This document shows, piece after piece, positions 5,778-13,028 of a stretch of 15,660 nt of DNA. Each line of letters opens with the position of its first letter. The stretch's first letter is position 1. Both the position numbers and the translations under genes were made by a program. Below the pieces are notes generated by a model. That model saw nothing but the letters and a program-made list of their open reading frames with translations. It made no database searches and was not told where the DNA came from. The DNA comes from CAZEQL01 sp964514415 (GTDB lineage Bacteria > Chloroflexota > Dehalococcoidia > GIF9 > AB-539-J10), in contig CAZEQL010000027.1 in assembly GCA_964514415.1 (NCBI GenBank), positions 1-15,660 on the forward strand. Direction: 5' to 3'.

Positions 5778-8206
5778 AGGATCAGATAGAGACTAGGGTA
5801 CGAGCTTTGGATTCTATTTTCAAAGGGGCTGAGGTAAAACATGGCCTTTCCCTATTCAGCAATGAAGAACTAGACAAGGTTGAAAGTCTAATAATGAGCA
5901 GTGAAGGGAAATTCTTCATCAAATGTCAGATTAAGGATAAATACAAGGTAGCAAAGCCAGAGGAGGTCGTAAGGCAACTCTGGGTTTACCGGTTACTTAC
6001 AGAGTATGGCTATAAAGGCCGAATTGATGTTGAGAGGGTCATATATTTTGGTTCTCGTGATTCTGGGTTAGCTGATATTGTTATTTTACACGATGATTTA
6101 ACCAATCCTTATATCATTTTTGAAGTGAAAAGGCCAAGAAGAACCGATGGGCTAGAGCAGCTTAAAAGTTACTGTAATGCAGAAGGTGCGCCCATCGGTG
6201 TATGGTCTAACGGAAATGAGATGATAAGGCTCCATCGAGAGGAGCCAAATATTTTTGTGGAAATTCCACGCATTCCTAAAGTATCGGAAACTCTGAGAGA
6301 CATTTTAACTGAAAGATGGACACTAAAATGGCTAGAAGAGCATGACGAACTAAGGCAAGGCAAGACGACCCTGAAGAAGATTATTCTAGACCTGGAAGAG
6401 CTTGTTTTAGGCAATGCAGGAGTTGACCCCTTTGAGGAGATTTTCAAACTAATTTACGCCAAGCTATATGACGAGTGGAGTGGTATCAATAATCCAAGTT
6501 ACCAGTTGGAATTCTTTGTTGGTGATAGAAGCCCTAGACAAGTAAAGACAGCCATTACCAATCTATTAGAAGGTGCAAAGCACATATGGTCAGGAGTATT
6601 TGAGCCCACTGACAAGGTAGAATTAAGAGATGAACACCTAAAGGTCTGCGTATCCTTTCTGGGGAAAGTAAAACTATTCAATTCAAACCTTCGGGTAATT
6701 GATGAAGCTTTTGAGTATCTGATACCCCAAGTTTCAAAAAAGAAAGAAGGTCAATTCTTCACGCCAAGACCCATCGAAGATATGGTTGTAAAAATGTTGA
6801 ATCCTAAGGCAGACGAATTTGTCATAGACCCTGCCTGTGGCTCAGCGGGCTTTCTTTTGCATTCGGTTATGTCAATCGCTGGTGGGGTGATTACTGGGAA
6901 AGAGCTCCCACCCTCGGCAAGAAACTTTGCCCAAAACAACATCATAGGGATTGATTTCTCGAAGAAACCAGTGATGATTGCGAAAGCCATCAATCTGATA
7001 GTTGGGGATGGCAAATCTCATGTATATAAAGACAACTCATTAGCTCCACAAACCTGGAATGATGAGAGCAAGGCGGGACTCAGGCCAAGACTTTTGAGGT
7101 TCCTTGAGGAGCCGGAGAGGGATAGAGAAAACCAAGATAAGTTTCTATACCTCGACTTTGATGTCCTTATGACTAATCCACCTTTCGCAGGGACGGTTAA
7201 GAAAACTGATATAAGAGAAGTTGTTAGATATTACCATTTGATGGAACAGAATGGTAGGTTTATCGATAAGACAGGAAGGCATATTCTATTTCTAGAACGT
7301 TCCCTGCAGTTCATAAAACCTGGCGGCAGAATGGCTATCGTTTTACCTCAGGGCTTATTAAACAATACCAATGCAGAGTATATACGCAGGTTTGTTATCG
7401 ATGAAGCTCGAATCTTGGCGGTTGTTGGCTTACACGGCAATACTTTTAAGCCCCATACCGGGACAAAAACAAGTGTTTTGTTTTTACAGAAGTATAAAGA
7501 TGAAGAGAGACAACGAATCCAGAAGATAAAAGCGAAATATGAGGGCGAATGTGAAGATTTTATACAAGAATTAAAGGATAAACACCGAGACATAGACTGG
7601 GACTCAGAGGTCAATGAAGAAGAATTATCAGAGGAACTAGGGTCTTTTATTGAAGCTTATTTTGAGACTGCTGAAGAATTCTTGGAGGATGCGGCACGGG
7701 AGGAGATAGAGGGCGAGGAACCAGAAGAAGTTGAGACAAAAAGATTGAAGCCCCTCAAGACTTTGATTGCTGAGTTACAGGAGTGGCAGCGAATTTTGAA
7801 GGAAAAAGAATCTGAAATGCCAAACTCGCCAGAAGAAAAAAGAGGTACACAAAGAGAGATAAAAACTATCAGGAACAAAATAAAGAAACTGTATCGTCAA
7901 ATATCTGAGAGGACATTAGGCGGACAGGTTTGCTTAGTTTTGAATGAAGAAAAAATAATAGAGCAGTTTAAGGAATTCTGGCTCGAAGGTAAGGTCCTAA
8001 AAGAAATAGATTACCCCATATTCTTTGCCGTAAACGAGAAGCCGGTCAAGGACAACAGCGGAGAATACAGATACGAAAGGGACTTAAGTGGTGAGCCTCT
8101 AATGGACGAATATGGACACCCGGTAATAGACCACGACTTAGACGAGATAGCACAGGCATTTGTTAAGTTTGCCAAAGAACATGATTCTGATTTTTGGAGG
8201 GGTTAG
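5774..8206 (+). CDS. Fused restriction nuclease-N6-adenine DNA methyltransferase
   Basis: The 810-residue protein joins a nuclease to a type I-like modification subunit. Residues about 45-150 resemble the HsdR N-terminal nuclease domain, with the PD-(D/E)XK core D101...E117-V-K119 (ADIVIL, FEVKRP). Residues about 195-320 are the helical HsdM_N-like part. The methyltransferase follows, with GQFFTPRP near 325, motif I DPACGSAGF (352-360) and motif IV NPPF (468-471), the adenine-N6 type. A very acidic, charged probable coiled coil (about 575-700) interrupts the later part. There is no helicase. AAGGAG lies five bases before the ATG, which overlaps the regulator stop (ATGA). With the specificity subunit downstream it should modify and cut DNA, as in BcgI-like systems; cleavage activity is inferred. 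Confidence 0.88.
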   Translation: MKDQIETRVRALDSIFKGAEVKHGLSLFSNEELDKVESLIMSSEGKFFIKCQIKDKYKVAKPEEVVRQLWVYRLLTEYGYKGRIDVERVIYFGSRDSGLADIVILHDDLTNPYIIFEVKRPRRTDGLEQLKSYCNAEGAPIGVWSNGNEMIRLHREEPNIFVEIPRIPKVSETLRDILTERWTLKWLEEHDELRQGKTTLKKIILDLEELVLGNAGVDPFEEIFKLIYAKLYDEWSGINNPSYQLEFFVGDRSPRQVKTAITNLLEGAKHIWSGVFEPTDKVELRDEHLKVCVSFLGKVKLFNSNLRVIDEAFEYLIPQVSKKKEGQFFTPRPIEDMVVKMLNPKADEFVIDPACGSAGFLLHSVMSIAGGVITGKELPPSARNFAQNNIIGIDFSKKPVMIAKAINLIVGDGKSHVYKDNSLAPQTWNDESKAGLRPRLLRFLEEPERDRENQDKFLYLDFDVLMTNPPFAGTVKKTDIREVVRYYHLMEQNGRFIDKTGRHILFLERSLQFIKPGGRMAIVLPQGLLNNTNAEYIRRFVIDEARILAVVGLHGNTFKPHTGTKTSVLFLQKYKDEERQRIQKIKAKYEGECEDFIQELKDKHRDIDWDSEVNEEELSEELGSFIEAYFETAEEFLEDAAREEIEGEEPEEVETKRLKPLKTLIAELQEWQRILKEKESEMPNSPEEKRGTQREIKTIRNKIKKLYRQISERTLGGQVCLVLNEEKIIEQFKEFWLEGKVLKEIDYPIFFAVNEKPVKDNSGEYRYERDLSGEPLMDEYGHPVIDHDLDEIAQAFVKFAKEHDSDFWRG

Positions 8207-8214
8207 AGAATAAT

Positions 8215-9597
8215 ATGGCGGTGGTAAGTGTTGTAAAGTTATCACAAGTTGAAGGCACTTGTCGGCTGGACGCAGATTATTACCAGCCGGAATACATGGA
8301 AGCAAAAAACAGACTTTCGGTGATAAAAAACGTCGTTCGCTTAAGGAATATTGCAAGCATTGCTACAGGCCCGGCTTACTCAAGCAAGGAAATGGGTGAA
8401 GATTTTGACATCCCCGTGGCTAGAATAGGCGATGTTACAAACAAAACAGATGTTGAAGATTGGATTAAACTGTCCAGAGCAGAATTTGAGAAATTTGATT
8501 GTAAGAAAATAGAGAGCCTAGATATACTCATGACCATGACCGGCGACCCGCCAGACGTTGGCAAATGTAATTTGATAAAGATCCCTAATGATAGAAATCT
8601 TGCATTCAATCAGCGTGTGGTAAAAATCAGCGCGAAAATAAGCCCATATTACCTCTTTGCTTATTTGAGTACAGAGATTGCTCGAATGCAGTCAGAAAGA
8701 AGTGCTCTAGGAATACGGCAGAGGAATGTTGGTATAAATGACCTTAAGAACATTCTTGTAGTTTTGCCATCGTCTAATACTTTGCGGCTTACTATCGATA
8801 ATTTGGTTAGTCAGTATCTAGCAGAATTAGAAAACTCCAAATCTCTTTACTCCGAAGCTGAAAATCTGCTCCTAGAAGAACTGGGGCTAAAGGACTTCAA
8901 ACCAAAGTATGAGCTTTCCTACACTGCTAATCTTTCCAAAGCATTTGGGCTCCGTCGTATAGATGCCGAATATTTCCAGCCAGTTTATGATTCCATAGAA
9001 GAGCATTTGGTTAAGAATTTCGGAGCAAGACCTATAGGCAAAATTGGCTTTATTAACGTGACAACAGGTCAGTATTCTGAGGAATACGTAGAGAGGTCAG
9101 AAGGGAAGCCTTACATTAGGGGAGTAGACATTAAAAAGGGATCTATTAGTACAGACGCTTTGGTTCACATTGGCTCCAAAAACCAAATTGAAAGTAAGAA
9201 GGCGAGAGAGGGAGACGTAGTGGTAACAAGAGTTGGAACCATTGGACTGTCAGCAAGGATACCCAAAGAATGTGAGGATGGGACAATAAGTGATAATCTC
9301 ATTAGATTAAGATTCGACCAAGAAAAACTAAATTCTCATTACCTTGCTCTATTTCTTGGTAGCCCAGTAGGTGTTTGTTTAATGATAAGAAATAGTAGGG
9401 GCAGTGTTCAACAAAGGTTAAATCAGGAGACGTTAAAAGGACTTGTTGTTCCAATTTTACCCAGCGAAATCCAGCAGGAAATCGCTTCGCTTATCCAGCA
9501 ATCCCATGAAGCAAGAAGGAAGGCAAAAGAGTTATTGGAGGAAGCCAAAAGAAAAGTTGAGCAAGAGATTGAAGCAGCTTCCATAGACCAGCACTAA
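8215..9597 (+). CDS. hsdS: Restriction-modification specificity subunit (HsdS-like)
   Basis: The 460-residue protein has two half-repeats, each with a target recognition domain and a helix, as in type I and BcgI-like specificity subunits. Each half starts with the same signature: RLDADYYQPEY (17-27) and RIDAEYFQPVY (248-258), 231 residues apart. Each domain ends in a long charged helix (about 200-230 and 425-455) that sets the spacing between the two DNA half sites. Two different domains predict an asymmetric bipartite target; the bases cannot be read from sequence. I chose ATG 8215; an in-frame TTG at 8194 lies inside the preceding gene. GGAGG at 8196-8200 is 14 bases upstream. It begins eight bases after the nuclease-methyltransferase stop and is surely cotranscribed. 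Confidence 0.9.
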   Translation: MAVVSVVKLSQVEGTCRLDADYYQPEYMEAKNRLSVIKNVVRLRNIASIATGPAYSSKEMGEDFDIPVARIGDVTNKTDVEDWIKLSRAEFEKFDCKKIESLDILMTMTGDPPDVGKCNLIKIPNDRNLAFNQRVVKISAKISPYYLFAYLSTEIARMQSERSALGIRQRNVGINDLKNILVVLPSSNTLRLTIDNLVSQYLAELENSKSLYSEAENLLLEELGLKDFKPKYELSYTANLSKAFGLRRIDAEYFQPVYDSIEEHLVKNFGARPIGKIGFINVTTGQYSEEYVERSEGKPYIRGVDIKKGSISTDALVHIGSKNQIESKKAREGDVVVTRVGTIGLSARIPKECEDGTISDNLIRLRFDQEKLNSHYLALFLGSPVGVCLMIRNSRGSVQQRLNQETLKGLVVPILPSEIQQEIASLIQQSHEARRKAKELLEEAKRKVEQEIEAASIDQH

Positions 9598-9626
9598 TAG
9601 GAATTTATTGCTGAATAGGTAAGATC

Positions 9627-9692
9627 GCCACCGTTGCTTAATGTCTCTGCGCCAAGTTCTCGGAGCTTACCGCCGAGATGCTGCCACCGTTG
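9627..9692. repeat. Short direct repeat with hairpin after the RM operon
   Basis: GCCACCGTTG occurs at 9627-9636 and again at 9683-9692. Between them TCTCGG (9658-9663) pairs with CCGAGA (9673-9678) across a nine-base loop. No T-run follows on either strand, so this is not a convincing terminator. It sits in the gap between the converging specificity gene and the minus-strand helical protein gene. Confidence 0.4.
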
Positions 9693-9737
9693 GGATTTGC
9701 TATTCATTCTTCAGTTTCCAGGTTTGGTTTACCTGAC

Positions 9738-10325
9738 TTAGATAAGCTCTCGCAGCCTGGATATATAACCATTGAACATCTCCTCGGAGGTTTTCTCGTG
9801 CTCCGAGATAAATCCTTTCCATTGCGGGCTGTTTTTGATGTTGGCTTCCAGTGAGCTTTCCATATCAATCTTCATGCCCTGCCTTATTGCCTGCTCAGCT
9901 ACTGCTTGAATCTGCTTTTCCATACCAGTTTTGAGTTGTTGGAATGCCTGCTCTTTCGTTTGGGTGTATTTCTGACGCAGGGCTTCAATAGAATTTAGAA
10001 CTACTTCCAATGCGGAGTATTTCCCTTCGGTTTTTACCGTCTCCAGAGCTAAAATAGCTTTGCTGCGCTGCTCAAAATCCATCTGGCTCATTCGCAAACG
10101 AAGCGTATCCACCAACATGCTCTGTGCTTGCCTTACGATAGGCTCACCACTCTGTTCTTTAAGTGTCTTCAGCTTCATCCACAAATCCTCTGAACTCAGG
10201 TCACCTGTGAAATATTCCGAGAGTATAAAATCCAGCTCCCCGGATTGTTTCATTCTGTCCTTTTCCTCTGATGATAAGGCACCAATCTTAGCCAACTTTT
10301 CCTTTGCCAGCGGTGAAAGTTCCAT
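9738..10325 (-). CDS. Uncharacterised helical protein, 195 residues
   Basis: I do not recognise this protein with certainty. It begins MELSPLAKEKLAKIGALSSE and is rich in Glu, Lys and Gln, with no membrane segment, no signal peptide, no cysteine and few glycines or prolines. Most of it should be helical; residues about 85-150 (ALRQKYTQTKEQAFQQLKT and around) look like a coiled coil. It ends ISRLRELI. The ATG at 10325 follows AGGTGA at five bases; GTG 10334 and ATG 10331 in the same frame are less well placed. Next to it on the same strand, 119 bp away, is the FmdB-type zinc ribbon, and mtnA lies beyond. It converges on the restriction-modification operon. An all-alpha cytoplasmic scaffold or chaperone-like protein would fit, without proof. 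Confidence 0.7.
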   Translation of the reverse strand: MELSPLAKEKLAKIGALSSEEKDRMKQSGELDFILSEYFTGDLSSEDLWMKLKTLKEQSGEPIVRQAQSMLVDTLRLRMSQMDFEQRSKAILALETVKTEGKYSALEVVLNSIEALRQKYTQTKEQAFQQLKTGMEKQIQAVAEQAIRQGMKIDMESSLEANIKNSPQWKGFISEHEKTSEEMFNGYISRLRELI

Positions 10326-10444
10326 ATTCATCACCTCATATCCCTCGCCAGATGAAGAGTGTGGTGGACGAGGGTTACCTTTTTAGTCTCTCCCTCCAGG
10401 GGAGGAATTTCATACAAAATCATGCGCAAAACTACAAAATCCTA

Positions 10445-10651
10445 CTATTTTCTCTTACTGCCCTTTTTTCTGAAGGGCGGCTTTTCTGGTACTTTAAGGC
10501 CGAACCCGGCTGTTGAGGCAAAGTTGGACATCAGCCTTTCACCTTCGGCGCCACAATCAGGGCAGGAAGCCGGCTTGTCGAAGTCAGCCATTGGCCTTTT
10601 GACCTCAAACTCCTTCTTGCATTTGGGACACCAAAATTCATATGCGGGCAT
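10445..10651 (-). CDS. FmdB-family zinc ribbon protein
   Basis: This 68-residue protein has the N-terminal pattern MPAYEFWCPKCKKEFEV, then CPDC at residues 30-33. C8/C11 and C30/C33 would bind one zinc. MP.YE..C..C is the hallmark of the putative regulatory FmdB family. The C-terminal tail is basic (PPFRKKGSKRK). Function is unclear; nucleic-acid or protein binding is usual for such ribbons. A strong GGAGG (10663-10659) lies seven bases before the ATG. It starts well after mtnA with a repeat element between, so it may have its own promoter. Confidence 0.85.
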   Translation of the reverse strand: MPAYEFWCPKCKKEFEVKRPMADFDKPASCPDCGAEGERLMSNFASTAGFGLKVPEKPPFRKKGSKRK

Positions 10652-10702
10652 TTCATCACCTCCTTATGAGACTAGATGCTGTTTAATTTTGATTTCCCGT
10701 TC

Positions 10703-10741
10703 AAATTTAGGGTATTTTGGAAGTCCTTCGCCCCTAAATTT
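10703..10741. repeat. 10-bp inverted repeat between mtnA and the FmdB-type gene
   Basis: AAATTTAGGG (10703-10712) pairs perfectly with CCCTAAATTT (10732-10741) across a 19-bp loop. It lies 2 bp before the cruciform repeat on the plus strand. On the minus strand it would follow mtnA transcripts; there is no clear T-run, so terminator function is uncertain. Confidence 0.5.
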
Positions 10742-10743
10742 TC

Positions 10744-10793
10744 GTAGCTGCCTGATTCATCAGGCACAATCACCCAATAAATTGGGTAATTAC
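10744..10793. repeat. Cruciform-forming repeat, copy 2 (3' of mtnA)
   Basis: This copy has GTAGCTGCC at one end and GGTAATTAC at the other, with GCCTGAT-tc-ATCAGGC (10750-10765) and CCCAAT-aa-ATTGGG (10773-10786) inside. It matches copy 1 at 2731-2781 in the same orientation with few differences and one missing base, and the likeness continues into the ATTTTTAAA beyond. The loop bases differ while the stems are kept. It lies 25 bp past the mtnA stop. Confidence 0.75.
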
Positions 10794-10817
10794 ATTTTTA
10801 AATACCCTTAGCCTACT

Positions 10818-11849
10818 TCAGGTAGCTATCTGTTCAAGCCCTTTTTTATAAGGCTCCTCTATTATACCCTTTTCGGTAATGATGGCAGATATATAATTAT
10901 GGGGGGTGACATCGAAGGCAGGGTTGGCTGCTTTTATCCCTTCCGGAGCAATACGCACTCCTTGAATGTGAGTTACCTCTTCAGGATTCCTTTCCTCAAT
11001 GGGGATTTCTGCTCCTGAAGCCAAGGAAAGGTCAACAGTGCTGGTGGGGGCAGCAACATAGAAGAGTACATTATTTTCTTTAGCTAAAACAGCCACAGTA
11101 TAAGTGCCAATTTTGTTGGCGACGTCACCATTGGCAGCAATCCTGTCAGCACCAACAATGACACAATCGATTTTGCCCCGGCTCATAAAATATCCCGCCA
11201 TGGAATCGGTAATTAAAGTTACAGGGATACCCATTTGCTTTAGCTCCCAGGTGGTGAGCCTGGCTCCCTGGAGAAGAGGGCGAGTTTCTGTGGCGATAAC
11301 ACTTATTTTCTTTCCCTGCTCTTGGGCAGCTTTAATAACACCCAGGGCAGTGCCATAGCCAGTCGTGGCTAAGGGACCGGCGTTACAGTGAGTAAGAATG
11401 GTAAAACCATCTTCAATGAGTTCAGCACCAGACTGGCTGAGGCGTCTGGTGGATTCTATTTCTTCTTCATGGACATGTTTTGCTTCCTCAATGAGGGCGC
11501 TTTTTATTTGAGAGATATTGCTATCCTTAGCCACGGCTTTTTTCATTCTATCGATGGCGTAGAAAAGATTGACCGCGGTAGGTCTGGCAGCAGCAAAAGT
11601 TTGCATAACTTGATTTAACTCGCTGAGAAAATCCTCTTTATCTGCTGTTTTTATGCCCTGTGCTCCTAAAGCTATACCATAAGCAGCAGTAACGCCTATG
11701 GTTGGCGCCCCCCGAATTTTCATCTCCACGATGGCTGAAACTACATCACGATAGTCATCCAGGTCAAGAAAGCTTTGCTCCTGGGGAAGCTTACTCTGGT
11801 CCAGTATTCTCAGCTTGTTACCAAGCCACTCTATTGCCTCAATTGCCAT
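10818..11849 (-). CDS. mtnA: S-methyl-5-thioribose-1-phosphate isomerase
   Basis: MtnA converts 5-methylthioribose-1-phosphate, the MtnP product, to methylthioribulose-1-phosphate in the methionine salvage pathway. The 343-residue protein has the family motifs RGAPTIGVTAAYG (46-58), THCNAGPLATTGYGTALG with the catalytic cysteine C155, ATETRPLLQGARLT (186-199) and GADRIAANGDVANKIGT (233-249) with the catalytic aspartate D235. It is related to eIF2B subunits, but these motifs and the salvage context favour the isomerase. I start it at ATG 11849, where the family begins; the open frame to 11972 runs into the divergent Fe-S gene. There is no ribosome binding site and a -10 element ends eight bases before the ATG, so the mRNA may be leaderless. 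Downstream salvage enzymes are not in view. Confidence 0.92.
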   Translation of the reverse strand: MAIEAIEWLGNKLRILDQSKLPQEQSFLDLDDYRDVVSAIVEMKIRGAPTIGVTAAYGIALGAQGIKTADKEDFLSELNQVMQTFAAARPTAVNLFYAIDRMKKAVAKDSNISQIKSALIEEAKHVHEEEIESTRRLSQSGAELIEDGFTILTHCNAGPLATTGYGTALGVIKAAQEQGKKISVIATETRPLLQGARLTTWELKQMGIPVTLITDSMAGYFMSRGKIDCVIVGADRIAANGDVANKIGTYTVAVLAKENNVLFYVAAPTSTVDLSLASGAEIPIEERNPEEVTHIQGVRIAPEGIKAANPAFDVTPHNYISAIITEKGIIEEPYKKGLEQIAT

Positions 11850-11872
11850 TACTTGATAGTATAATCCAAACA
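11850..11872. promoter_or_regulatory. Overlapping divergent promoters between mtnA and Fe-S gene
   Basis: Only 23 bp separate the two start codons. On the plus strand TATAAT (11860-11865) ends seven bases before ATG 11873. On the minus strand TATACT (11863-11858) ends eight bases before ATG 11849. The hexamers share TATA. Neither gene has a Shine-Dalgarno sequence, and transcripts starting at the usual distance would begin at or next to the ATG. No strong -35 element fits either strand. Confidence 0.6.
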
Positions 11873-13000
11873 ATGAAAACAGTGGAAGCACTAAAGGTAA
11901 TAGACACCTGTAATGAGTGTGGACTTTGCCTCGATATTTGTCAAACCTACCAGGTAACCCAGAATAAAGCATTTTCCCCTATGGGCAGGCTTCAGATAGC
12001 GAAAAGCATACTCCAGGGTGACGAAGTTAGCTCAGAGGCAGTGGATAGCATCTATAGCTGCTTGAAATGCGCCCGCTGCCATATGGAGTGCCCTCAAGGA
12101 GTAGAAATCGCTGGAGTAGTAAGAAAGACACAGGCTCATTTAATGAGACAAGGAATAGGGCCACTGGAGAGGCCAAATCGCATAATAGAGGGAATTCAAA
12201 AATTGGGCAACGCCGTTAATGGCGACCCGGCTAAAAGATGGGATTGGCTACCGGAGGAATTCCCCAAAAGAGAATCAGACACCTTGCTTTACGTAGGCTG
12301 TACCGCTTGCTTTTTGGCTCCACAGGCTGCGACATCATCATATTTGCTGCTTAAGGAATTAGGCGTGGACTTTATGATGCTGCAGGACGAGGGTTGCTGT
12401 GGGGATTACCTTCTTAATATTGGAGCGATAGATTTAGCCCGGGAAAAGTTCCAGGAAAACGCCGAAAAGTTTAAGCGTTTAGGCATAAAAAAGATAATTA
12501 CTATCTGCGCTGGTTGCTACCACACTTTCGAACGCTGGTATCCCAGGTTGTTGGGAGAAAAGGATTTTGAGGTTGTTCATATAGCTCAATTGCTGCCTGA
12601 CTTGTTAGCGAAGAGGAAGGAAAGCTTGAAGGTGAATGGACAACAAATGGCTTACCAAGACCCCTGTCTTTTGAGCCGGCTGGAGGGTATTTGCGACGAA
12701 CCAAGGGAGGCACTACGATTGTGTGGTGTTAAACTAGCTGAGATGAAGTGGAGCGGTGAGATGGCTGCCTGCTGTGGAGCAAGGAATATCTCCAATTTCA
12801 GGGACATGGCACTGAAAATGGCTGGCAATCTCCTCGATGAGACTACAGCGTCCACTATAGTGACCTCTTGTTCTTTTTGCCTCTTTGGTTTAAATTATGC
12901 TGCCAGGAAAACGGGTAGAAATAAGGAAATACGATATTTAAGCGAAGTTGTCTTAGATTCTCTAAATAGCTCTCATCCAGATAATTTGCTAAAGGATTAA
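11873..13000 (+). CDS. Fe-S protein with two 4Fe-4S sites and two CCG domains (HdrD/GlpC/GlcF-like), paralog 1
   Basis: The 375-residue protein begins with two 4Fe-4S motifs, C13-C16-C19-C23 and C63-C66-C69-C73. Two CCG domains follow: C143/C146, C175-C176-G177, C212/C215, then C265, C300-C301-G302, C333/C336. This layout is that of HdrD, GlpC, GlcF and LutA-like electron-transfer subunits, which pass electrons between a flavoprotein dehydrogenase and quinones or disulfides. It has no membrane segment. In the second CCG domain the usual CCGAGGG is CCGARN, and the histidine common before DPC is Q262, so that site may be altered. I chose ATG 11873 because the N-terminal cluster motif starts soon after; the frame is open to 11702 inside mtnA. 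It lies 28 bp before the transporter gene. Confidence 0.88.
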   Translation: MKTVEALKVIDTCNECGLCLDICQTYQVTQNKAFSPMGRLQIAKSILQGDEVSSEAVDSIYSCLKCARCHMECPQGVEIAGVVRKTQAHLMRQGIGPLERPNRIIEGIQKLGNAVNGDPAKRWDWLPEEFPKRESDTLLYVGCTACFLAPQAATSSYLLLKELGVDFMMLQDEGCCGDYLLNIGAIDLAREKFQENAEKFKRLGIKKIITICAGCYHTFERWYPRLLGEKDFEVVHIAQLLPDLLAKRKESLKVNGQQMAYQDPCLLSRLEGICDEPREALRLCGVKLAEMKWSGEMAACCGARNISNFRDMALKMAGNLLDETTASTIVTSCSFCLFGLNYAARKTGRNKEIRYLSEVVLDSLNSSHPDNLLKD

Positions 13001-13028
13001 TTAGAAGGAGCAAAGGAGGAGGAAAGAA

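Noticed and set aside
10386..10405. Hairpin CTCCC-loop-GGGAG between the FmdB-type and helical protein genes
   Set aside because: Five-base stem with no T-run on either strand; too weak to call a terminator.
11702..11872. 57-codon N-terminal extension of Fe-S paralog 1
   Set aside because: It lies antisense within mtnA and paralog 2 has no such part.
11850..11972. 41-codon N-terminal extension of mtnA
   Set aside because: It overlaps the start of the divergent Fe-S gene and does not resemble the family; the known N-terminus begins at 11849.
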